Source: Alphaproteobacteria bacterium (GTDB taxonomy: Bacteria > Pseudomonadota > Alphaproteobacteria > UBA828). From it: a stretch of 5,145 nt of DNA. Shown here in pieces: positions 1-5,000 of the stretch. A program made the position numbers and the translations under genes. Under the pieces are notes generated by a model that saw only the letters and a program-made list of their open reading frames with translations, had not been told where the DNA came from and made no database searches. How positions within the stretch are numbered: the stretch's first letter is position 1; each line of letters begins with the position of its first letter. The DNA is taken from the NCBI GenBank assembly GCA_030604165.1, contig JAUVWK010000229.1:1-5145 (forward strand). Direction: 5' to 3'.

Positions 1-1
1 C

Positions 2-55
2 GTCAAGTCGATCCAGGTGGCGGCCAAATCGCTGAAGGAAGCCGCCCGGGCCTAA
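2..55 (+). CDS. C-terminal end of an unidentified protein (partial)
   Basis: The frame starting at base 2 is open for 17 codons and ends at TAA (53-55). It reads VKSIQVAAKSLKEAARA, an amphipathic, Lys/Ala-rich tail with typical G/C third positions. The protein begins outside the window and I cannot name it from this tail. Its stop codon coincides with the left flank of the MITE-like element. Without that element the gene would lie about 40-45 nt before the Sel1-repeat gene in the same direction, so the two may have been co-transcribed. The alternative is that this is chance open frame, since only 51 coding bases are visible. Confidence 0.55.
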   Translation, partial: VKSIQVAAKSLKEAARA

Positions 56-85
56 TACCAAGGAGCGGTGATAATGACCCGTAGG
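56..85 (+). repeat. Left terminal inverted repeat of the MITE-like element
   Basis: It matches the reverse complement of 312-341 at 28 of 30 positions. The mismatches are at 65 and 82. The core GGTGATAATGACC (67-79) is itself nearly palindromic. Confidence 0.88.
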
Positions 86-87
86 GA

Positions 88-194
88 CGGCTTGCCAAGG
101 TTTTCGGCTAGGAGCGTGCGGCCCCGGTCGGCCCTGTGCGATGCCGCAGCATCGGAAGCCGTGCGCGACGCCGTCCGAAAGCCTTGGCAAGCCG
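88..194. repeat. Internal long hairpin of the MITE-like element
   Basis: Arms 88-107 and 175-194 are complementary over 20 bp with one non-Watson-Crick position (t101 with g181, a wobble pair in RNA). Inside them, CGATGC (139-144) and GCATCG (149-154) form a 6-bp stem with a CGCA loop. If transcribed, this half of the element would fold as a long stem-loop independently of the terminal repeats. Confidence 0.75.
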
Positions 195-311
195 CCGGTC
201 CGGTCGCCCATGCGACCCGTCGGCGGGCGTCGAAAGGCGTTGACGATGTCCCGCATCGCCTGCCACCTTCCTCCTACCCGACGGGCCGCCCGGACGATCC
301 CACAAATCATT

Positions 312-341
312 CCTGCGGGTCATTATCACCGTTCCTTGGTA
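312..341 (-). repeat. Right terminal inverted repeat of the MITE-like element
   Basis: This is the inverted partner of 56-85, with 28 of 30 positions matching. Its outer tip CCTTGGTA runs directly into TAAT, creating TATAAT at 340-345. Confidence 0.88.
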
Positions 342-345
342 TAAT
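337..345 (+). promoter_or_regulatory. Candidate extended -10 promoter at the MITE right junction
   Basis: The stretch TGGTATAAT carries a consensus TATAAT hexamer (340-345) and the TG-n extended -10 motif (337-338). No good -35 box lies 16-18 bp upstream, which extended -10 promoters can tolerate. Transcription would begin near 352, leaving a leader of about 33 nt before the GTG start of the Sel1 gene at 385. The first two bases of the hexamer come from the element end and the rest from the flank. It is a motif match only, with no start site shown. Confidence 0.5.
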
Positions 346-384
346 CATGCCGCAGGCGACGATCTTTGCAATGGAGGTTATGGC

Positions 385-1197
385 GTGCTGAACCGGACCT
401 TGCCGTTCTTGATGTTGGGCGCGGTGCTCTGGTTGGCGGCGGGCGCGGCCGCTGCTGCCGATTATGAGGACGGGCGCGAGGCCTACAATCGTGGCGACTA
501 CACGGCCGCGTTTCTCGAATGGCAGCCCCTCGCCGAAGACGGCGATGTGGGCGCTCAGACCGGCCTGGGTTGGATGTATTACAAGGGTCAGGGCGTTGTC
601 CAGGATCACGCGGCGGCGGTGAGCTGGACCGAGAAGGCGGCGCGGCGCGGCAACGCGTTGGCCCAGAACAATCTCGGTTGGTTTTATTTCAAGGGGCAGG
701 GCGTGGCGCAGAACAATGGCGAGGCCGCCCACTGGTATCGGCTAGCGGCCGATCAGAACAACGCCAACGCGCAGACCAATCTGGGGTTCATGTATGCCAG
801 CGGCTACGGCGTGCCGCGCAATGACGTCGAGGCCGTGCGCTGGTATCGCTCGGGCGCCGATCAAGGTAACCAGAGGGCTCAGACCAGTCTCGGCGACGTC
901 TATCTAAAGGGCCAAGGCATCCAGCAGAATTATGCCGAGGCCCGCCGTTGGTACCGCGTGGCGGCGGAAAACGGCTATGCCAAGGCTCAAACCAGCCTCG
1001 GCGACATGTATTTGGCGGGCTTCGGCGTGGCCCCGAATTATGCCGAGGCGGCGCGGTGGTATCGCGCCGCCGCCGATCAAGGCAACATCGATGCCCAGAC
1101 CAATCTGGGCTACATGCACCTCCACGGCCTTGGTGTCAGGCAAAGCAATAGCGCGGCGGCATCGCTCTATCGCGCCAGCGTCCAGGCCAAGAATTAG
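385..1197 (+). CDS. Exported Sel1-repeat (tetratricopeptide-like) protein
   Basis: The 270-residue protein starts at GTG 385, chosen because GGAGG (373-377) lies 7 nt upstream and the reading begins with a clear signal peptide. That peptide has Arg4, a hydrophobic core at about residues 6-20, and an Ala run ending at A25 before DYED. A TPR-like helical pair (residues 26-54, ending LAEDGD) follows, then six Sel1 repeats of exactly 36 residues each (55-90, 91-126, 127-162, 163-198, 199-234, 235-270). Their pattern is AQxxLGxxYxxGxGVxxxxxEAxxWYRxAADQGN. The last repeat ends at the final residue, so there is no C-terminal domain. Sel1 arrays are solenoid protein-binding scaffolds, often in periplasmic or envelope regulation; the partner here is unknown. 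Cleavage by signal peptidase I is inferred, as no lipobox Cys is visible. The candidate promoter is at the MITE junction. Confidence 0.93.
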   Translation: MLNRTLPFLMLGAVLWLAAGAAAAADYEDGREAYNRGDYTAAFLEWQPLAEDGDVGAQTGLGWMYYKGQGVVQDHAAAVSWTEKAARRGNALAQNNLGWFYFKGQGVAQNNGEAAHWYRLAADQNNANAQTNLGFMYASGYGVPRNDVEAVRWYRSGADQGNQRAQTSLGDVYLKGQGIQQNYAEARRWYRVAAENGYAKAQTSLGDMYLAGFGVAPNYAEAARWYRAAADQGNIDAQTNLGYMHLHGLGVRQSNSAAASLYRASVQAKN

Positions 1198-1206
1198 GGG
1201 CGCGGG

Positions 1207-1221
1207 CCGGTGCGATACCGG
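1207..1221. terminator. Weak hairpin between convergent genes
   Basis: CCGGT (1207-1211) and ACCGG (1217-1221) form a 5-bp stem with a 5-nt loop in the 40-bp gap between the Sel1 and DUF1028 stop codons. There is no T run on either strand, so any terminator role is doubtful. It is listed because nothing better is present in this gap. Confidence 0.2.
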
Positions 1222-1237
1222 GCACGCGGGAAATGCC

Positions 1238-1969
1238 TTATTCGGGCGCCATCGCGGCGCGCACCTTGTCGAAATCGCCGCGCGGATTGTCCCGCGTCGG
1301 CAGCGCCGCCAGAAACGGGAACAGCTCGCGTTTCGCCACCTCGTGGATGCGCCTGAGCTCGGCCACCGGGTCGGCGTGCTCGTCGACCCTAAGATCGACG
1401 ACTGGATAAATTTCCGGCCCGCGCACTAGCAATGCCGCCGACTGGCGGCCGCGTCGGTCGCCGCCGGCGGCTTGGCCGGCCTCGAGCGCGCGCAACAAGC
1501 GCTCGCCGAGCGCCATGTCGCCGGCCGCGTCGACGCCAGCCGCATTGACGCCAGCCGTGTCGATAAAGGCCTCGGCCATGGCCTCGACCGTGTCCGCGCC
1601 GACCAGCATGTTGCCTTGAACCATGTAGTCCGGGCCGCTGCGGTGGCCGCTCCAGGCGTCGATCTCGGCCCCGCTAAAGGCGGCCGCGCGGCCTGCGGCA
1701 TCGACCACGCCGACTTGGCGCAGCGCGCCATCCGGCTCCGCCGCCATCACCCGCTCCAAGGCTTCGCCCGCCGTCTCGCCCGCGGCCAGCCGGTCGAGGA
1801 TGCGGGGCCCCAAATAGGGATTGACCCAGGCCTGGGTGGAGACCGCGCCGACGCCGAAGCGGATGAACGGGCAGATGCTGCCGACGGCGGGCACCTTGGT
1901 GGAGACGGCGATGCCGAGCTGGCCGCTCGCCGCGTCGCGCGCCGCGATGGAGAAGGTGTTCAGGTTCAT
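1238..1969 (-). CDS. DUF1028 family protein (Ntn-hydrolase-like fold)
   Basis: This 243-residue protein has the full DUF1028 signature. It opens TFSIAARD (5-12), followed by GQLGIAVSTKVPAVGS (16-31), TQAWVNPYLGPR (45-56), RQVGVVD (84-90), AFSG (97-100), YMVQGNMLVG (115-124), AGGDRRGRQSAALLV (168-182) and VDLRVDEHADPVAELRRI (191-208). The family has an Ntn-hydrolase-like fold and is generally assumed to be a hydrolase, but no substrate is settled and I assign none. The ATG at 1967-1969 is supported by a GGGAGG (complement of 1977-1982) 7 nt upstream. It is cytoplasmic, with no signal peptide. Residues 141-150 (VNAAGVDAAG) are encoded by an imperfect 15-bp tandem duplication at 1530-1559. The gene is convergent with the Sel1 gene and divergent from the pentapeptide gene. 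Its upstream region is occupied by the tandem palindromes. Confidence 0.92.
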   Translation of the reverse strand: MNLNTFSIAARDAASGQLGIAVSTKVPAVGSICPFIRFGVGAVSTQAWVNPYLGPRILDRLAAGETAGEALERVMAAEPDGALRQVGVVDAAGRAAAFSGAEIDAWSGHRSGPDYMVQGNMLVGADTVEAMAEAFIDTAGVNAAGVDAAGDMALGERLLRALEAGQAAGGDRRGRQSAALLVRGPEIYPVVDLRVDEHADPVAELRRIHEVAKRELFPFLAALPTRDNPRGDFDKVRAAMAPE

Positions 1970-1988
1970 GCGTGGGCCTCCCGGGCCG

Positions 1989-2121
1989 CTAGTGTCCTGA
2001 TTCCGAAATTCGTGGTATCGAATTTCGGAAAAAAAGGGACACTAACTATTTGAATCTAGTGTGATTCAGCTTCCGAAATTAGGCACCTTCAATGTGCCTA
2101 ATTTCGGAACCATCACACTAG
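1989..2121. repeat. Two tandem nested palindromes sharing a TAGTGT/TTCCGAAATT unit
   Basis: Palindrome 1 has outer arms 1990-1997/2037-2044 (TAGTGTCC) and a 12-bp inner stem 2001-2012/2019-2030 with a 6-nt loop. Palindrome 2 has outer arms 2056-2065/2112-2121 (CTAGTGTGAT) and a 16-bp inner stem 2071-2086/2094-2109 with a 7-nt loop. All four arms carry TAGTGT followed by a TTCCGAAATT-type core, in alternating orientation. The outermost ends (1989-2010 and 2100-2121) are also 22-bp inverted repeats with 3 mismatches. The whole could be a 133-bp MITE or REP/BIME-like repeat with CTAG tips. It encodes no protein. A seven-A run (2029-2035) follows the first stem on the plus strand, which does not fit an intrinsic terminator. 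Confidence 0.85.
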
Positions 2122-2131
2122 TGGGCGAGCC

Positions 2132-2150
2132 CCGGCCAGAGAGGGGCCGG
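2132..2150. other. GC-rich hairpin in the divergent intergenic region
   Basis: CCGGCC (2132-2137) and GGCCGG (2145-2150) form a 6-bp stem around a 7-nt loop, just beyond the tandem palindromes. No T run follows. The function is unknown and chance is possible in GC-rich DNA. Confidence 0.4.
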
Positions 2151-2166
2151 AGCGCTCAGTCTAACC

Positions 2167-2202
2167 GACCGCGCGCCGGGCGCGGCCCCGTCGGGCGCGG
2201 TC
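2167..2202. other. GC-rich stem-loop upstream of the pentapeptide-repeat gene
   Basis: GACCGCGC (2167-2174) pairs with GCGCGGTC (2195-2202), and CGGG (2177-2180) with CCCG (2187-2190) inside the loop. It is followed by the AT-rich patch 2216-2245, the only promoter-like composition before the gene at 2276. No clear -35/-10 pair can be picked there; TATATG at 2232-2237 is the best -10 guess. The hairpin could be a terminator-like or operator structure. Neither role is shown. Confidence 0.4.
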
Positions 2203-2275
2203 ACCCTCGCCGCAGCTAATTATTAACAGAATATATGTAGGTTATCGCCATCGGCTACCGCAGAGTGTCTCGAAA

Positions 2276-3499
2276 ATGACTTCATCAACCGCCATGCCCA
2301 GCGACGAGATCTCGCGCACGCTGCTGCTTCACGCAAAGTGGCTGGCGCGCCAGGCCGATGGGAAAAGGGCGGACTTCACCGGCAAGGACCTGACGCAAGC
2401 CGACTTCTCGCGCGGCGCCATGCAGCGCGCGTTGCTGGTCGGCGCGAACCTGCGGCAAGCCCGGCTCATCGAAGCCGATTTGACCGAGGCCGATATGTTC
2501 GCCGCCGACCTGACGGGGGCGGATCTAAGCGGCGCCAATCTGACCAAGGCTGTGCTGCGCGGCGTTTCGATGAAAGGCGCCAAGGCGACCGACGCGATTT
2601 TGGTCGATGTCGATTTTCGCGGCGGCGCGATTATCCGTGACGATGGGCAAGACTCGATTGGGCGCGACCATACCGATCTTTCGGAGTGCGTCCTGGATTA
2701 CGCCCTGCTGACGCGCGCGCATATGTCGGGCGCCGATTTGCACGGCACCAGTTTCATCGGCGCCGACCTCGAAGGCGCCAATCTGTCGGGCGCCAACCTG
2801 ACGGGCACGAATTTCTCGAAGGCCAATCTGAGCCGGGCGAACATGTCGGGCGCGCGGATCGTAAATGCGCGTTTCGCCGAGGCCAACCTGCGGGCCGCCT
2901 CGCTCGAGCGCGCCATTGCGCGCGACACGGATTTCCGGCAGGCCAATCTCGACGATGCCTCGCTCAGCGGTGTCGATCTGGCGCAGTGCGACCTCGGCGA
3001 TTCGACGGCGCTGATCGACGTCGGGCAGCTCTCGCCGGCGATTCGGCGCGCCCTGGATGAGCACCGGAAATGGCTCGAGACGAACGGCAAGGAAGGTCGA
3101 CGCGGGGCGCTCGTGAAGGAGGACTTGCGCTATGTCGACTTCTCGGGGCGCGACCTCAGCGGCATGGTCCTACGCGGCGCGAAGCTGGTTGGCGCCAATT
3201 TGTCTCGCAGCGTGTTGATCATGAGCGACCTCTCGGACGGCGACCTGCGCGAGGTCAATCTCGAACGCGCAGTCTTGCTCGGAACCCTGTTCGCCGGCTC
3301 GAACTTGTCGCGCGCCATCCTGCGCGGCGCGGTCATGAAACCGATCGAGGTCAAGAGCAAGGACGGCGCCGCCACCGGGCGCACGCAAAGGCCCAACCTG
3401 AAAAACGCCGATCTGAGAGGCGCGGACCTGACCGGGATCGACCTCTCCCAATGCGAGATGACGGGCGCGAAGCTGGACCGCGTCAAGGCTGACAGCTAA
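2276..3499 (+). CDS. Pentapeptide-repeat protein with duplicated HxKWL segments
   Basis: The 407-residue protein is dominated by A(D/N)LxX pentapeptides, which build right-handed quadrilateral beta-helices. An N-terminal helical HAKWL motif (H19-L23), a short Gly-containing linker and RADF lead into repeats from about 31-115. An irregular insert follows (116-132), then a long run of repeats (133-241). A helical linker carries a second copy of the motif, HRKWL (H263-L267), followed by another repeat block (281-355), a Lys/Gly-rich insert (356-373) and a final short block (374-402). The two halves therefore look like an internal duplication. No signal peptide or membrane segment is visible, so it is probably cytoplasmic. 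Pentapeptide proteins can mimic DNA or act as scaffolds, but no specific role is assigned. The start is uncertain: neither ATG 2276 nor ATG 2294 has a good Shine-Dalgarno. The stop overlaps that of the convergent cyclase-like gene. Confidence 0.92.
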   Translation: MTSSTAMPSDEISRTLLLHAKWLARQADGKRADFTGKDLTQADFSRGAMQRALLVGANLRQARLIEADLTEADMFAADLTGADLSGANLTKAVLRGVSMKGAKATDAILVDVDFRGGAIIRDDGQDSIGRDHTDLSECVLDYALLTRAHMSGADLHGTSFIGADLEGANLSGANLTGTNFSKANLSRANMSGARIVNARFAEANLRAASLERAIARDTDFRQANLDDASLSGVDLAQCDLGDSTALIDVGQLSPAIRRALDEHRKWLETNGKEGRRGALVKEDLRYVDFSGRDLSGMVLRGAKLVGANLSRSVLIMSDLSDGDLREVNLERAVLLGTLFAGSNLSRAILRGAVMKPIEVKSKDGAATGRTQRPNLKNADLRGADLTGIDLSQCEMTGAKLDRVKADS

Positions 3500-4644
3500 C
3501 CAAATCGAACCCAGATGTCCTCGGGCTCGAGGTGGGTTGCGTCGAAGGCATCCAGCTCCTTGTCCAACAAGCCGACAAAGATATCGTCGCCCAAGGCGCG
3601 CCGCACGTTGAACTTCGCGTTGAAGCAACGGTGCTCGAGGCCGTGTTTGTCGGTGACGCAGTATTTCTTGATCGAAAACTCGTTGGCCGAGGGCTGTTGT
3701 CCGGTCAGATAGGCCTTGGCGCCGGTGATCTCCCCGCCCGGCAGGGGGATGCCGATCAGTTTGCCGACGCCGTGCTGTGCCAAGGCGACGAAGGTCGGCG
3801 TATCCACGTTGCGCCCGCCGATCCGATCGATCCAAATCCGTTCCGCGTCGGAGAGATGACGCGTATGGCTGCCGATCAGGAGCTGGTTGGCGAGCGCCGC
3901 CGACACTTGGCGGGCGAGATCGATGGTCACGTCGCCGACGATGAAGCCCGAGAAATCGGGCCGGCCGCCAAAGGCCTGATAATATTCATAATGACTGCCG
4001 AAATGGATGCCGCAACGAAGTTTCGGCTGGCTTTCCGTCTCGGCCAGTTGGCGGGCCGCGGCGTTGTAGGCGAGGGCTAGCATGGTCGTGTGGTAGAGCG
4101 CCAAATCCGCCGCCAGGCCCTCATTGCGGTTCCAGGCGTAGAAGCCGTCGCCGGTGGTGGAGATGGAAAGGTCGATCGGCATGCCCACGTGCTGGCAGTG
4201 GGAGGCCGCCAAATTGATGTAGTGCGTGAGCATGTTGAGCTGCGCCACCTGCTGGAAGCGCGAGAAGAGGGAAAAACTCACGATGTCGAACAGCGCCACG
4301 GCGCGGCAGCGGCAATGGGTGATCGTGTAGTGGCGCAACAGCTCGTCGATCGCGGCGGCCTCGGGCAGCTCGAACGACAGCGAAAGGTCGGTGGAGAGGC
4401 AGCCGGACTCGATCAGTGCCGCGAACTGCTCGTCGGAGGTCACCTGGCGGTGGATCTCGAGCAGGTCGGGGTGGGCCTTGGCCACCTCGGCCAGGGCGTG
4501 GCCCGGCAGATAGAGCAATTGGATGCCGCTGGGCAGCGCCCGCCAACCCACGATGACGTTGGCGCCGAGGCACCAGACCTTGCGCAGGGCCTGGTCCAGT
4601 TCCTTGCCATCGGCAGGCGAGAGGAGGGTGGTGGCTTCGATCAT
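3496..4644 (-). CDS. Divergent class III nucleotide cyclase-like protein
   Basis: This 382-residue soluble protein has a central cyclase homology domain at about residues 112-290. Visible elements are ALFDIVSFS (metal Asp D120, but Ser replaces the usual Gly at 123), ISTTGDGFYAW (second metal Asp D166), RCGIHFG (210-216) and GDVTIDLARQVS (237-248). The base-specifying position three before the GDG glycine is S162, not Lys (adenylyl) or Glu (guanylyl). In the last motif R245 aligns with the conserved Arg, while Ile replaces the usual Asn. It may be inactive or have unusual specificity. Residues 1-110 are predicted alpha/beta with no family I recognise. The 310-382 tail (NEFSIKKYCVTDKHG, then DDIFVGLLDKELDAFD) is also unrecognised. 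There are no transmembrane segments. ATG 4644 is the only ATG, GTG or TTG before an in-frame stop (4693-4695), but it lacks a good Shine-Dalgarno. The gene lies 95 nt downstream of tRNA-Thr on the same strand. Confidence 0.85.
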   Translation of the reverse strand: MIEATTLLSPADGKELDQALRKVWCLGANVIVGWRALPSGIQLLYLPGHALAEVAKAHPDLLEIHRQVTSDEQFAALIESGCLSTDLSLSFELPEAAAIDELLRHYTITHCRCRAVALFDIVSFSLFSRFQQVAQLNMLTHYINLAASHCQHVGMPIDLSISTTGDGFYAWNRNEGLAADLALYHTTMLALAYNAAARQLAETESQPKLRCGIHFGSHYEYYQAFGGRPDFSGFIVGDVTIDLARQVSAALANQLLIGSHTRHLSDAERIWIDRIGGRNVDTPTFVALAQHGVGKLIGIPLPGGEITGAKAYLTGQQPSANEFSIKKYCVTDKHGLEHRCFNAKFNVRRALGDDIFVGLLDKELDAFDATHLEPEDIWVRFG

Positions 4645-4739
4645 CGACGGGTACCCCGCGCGCAGCCGACGCGGCCGGACGACCCCGCCACGTCACGGTC
4701 AGGCTTTACCGCGAAATGGTGAAATAATTCGTTAAGGAA

Positions 4740-4814
4740 TGGTGCCGCCGGAAAGAATCGAACTTTCGACCTCGCCCTTACCAAGGGCGCGCTCTACCCC
4801 TGAGCTACGGCGGC
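4740..4814 (-). tRNA. tRNA-Thr (anticodon GGT)
   Basis: On the minus strand, 75 nt fold as a full cloverleaf. The acceptor GCCGCCG pairs with CGGCGGC, followed by A73 and an encoded CCA (complement of 4740-4742). The D stem is GCTC/GAGC with loop AGGGGTA. The anticodon stem is CGCCC/GGGCG with loop TTGGTAA, giving anticodon GGT, which reads ACC/ACU threonine codons. The variable loop is AGGTC, and the T stem GAAAG/CTTTC has loop TTCGATT. All stems are perfectly paired. No integration-type repeat of its 3' end is seen on the far side. Confidence 0.97.
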
Positions 4815-4838
4815 GCTGTGGCCGTACTTTGGCGGCGC

Positions 4839-4867
4839 ACCTTGCCACAGCCGCGTCGGGTCGGCAA
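4839..4867 (-). promoter_or_regulatory. Candidate promoter of tRNA-Thr
   Basis: On the minus strand, TTGCCG (4862-4867) resembles a -35 box. CAAGGT (4839-4844), a poor -10 match, follows after 17 bp and lies 24 nt from the mature tRNA 5' end. The spacing is right but the -10 is weak. An 8-bp inverted repeat (4815-4822/4844-4851) brackets the -10 and leader. Confidence 0.3.
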
Positions 4868-5000
4868 CACGCGGATCGGCCGCGCCTTGGTTTTAGGGCG
4901 TGGCGGCGGGCGCCTTGACCGGCGTCTTGACCCTGGGGCGGCGGCGCGGCAAGGTCGGGCGCGCGGCGAAAACCAGCCAGGCGGCGGGCATCGGGGCGTT

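Larger units (their letters stand above)
56..341. mobile_element. MITE-like element with 30-bp terminal inverted repeats
   Basis: The ends at 56-85 and 312-341 are inverted repeats of 30 bp with 2 mismatches, with tips TACCAAGG and CCTTGGTA. Flanking TAA copies at 53-55 and 342-344 are consistent with a 3-bp target duplication. Alternatively the element is 58-339 with a TA duplication (56-57 and 340-341), as expected for IS630/mariner-type transposition. The interior has no transposase and is rich in secondary structure, including a 20-bp inverted repeat at 88-107/175-194 and a 6-bp hairpin at 139-154. Both strands show open frames beginning MIMTRR because each terminal repeat contains the same ATAATGACC stretch. 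These look like by-products of the repeat, not genes. I infer a non-autonomous element mobilised in trans; the family is not proven. Confidence 0.8.

Noticed and set aside
68..391. Open frames of 107 aa (plus) and 73 aa (minus, 108-329), both starting MIMTRR
   Set aside because: The shared start comes from the inverted terminal repeats. The frames lie wholly or mostly within the MITE-like element and have low-complexity, Arg/Pro-rich content with no family pattern.
2001..2036. Intrinsic terminator at the first palindrome
   Set aside because: The 12-bp stem is followed by A residues on the plus strand. On the minus strand the T run precedes the stem, so neither direction has the stem-then-T arrangement.
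1472..2053. 193-aa plus-strand open frame opposite the DUF1028 gene
   Set aside because: The minus-strand reading has a complete DUF1028 signature and a good Shine-Dalgarno. The plus frame is a GC-rich antisense shadow that runs into the palindromes.
1989..2121. CRISPR array
   Set aside because: The repeated units alternate in orientation and form palindromes, with only four copies and irregular spacing. There are no direct repeats with uniform spacers and no cas genes.
2525..3064. 179-aa minus-strand frame with repetitive IGARQIGA-like sequence
   Set aside because: The repetition is the antisense image of the pentapeptide repeats, not a separate gene.
4090..4722. 210-aa plus-strand open frame opposite the cyclase-like gene
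   Set aside because: Its composition (Gly/Arg/Val-rich, no motif) is typical of an antisense shadow, while the minus strand carries cyclase motifs in register.
4740..4814. tRNA-Thr as an integration (att) site of a genomic island
   Set aside because: No second copy of the tRNA 3' end, and no integrase or island-type gene, is visible within the window.
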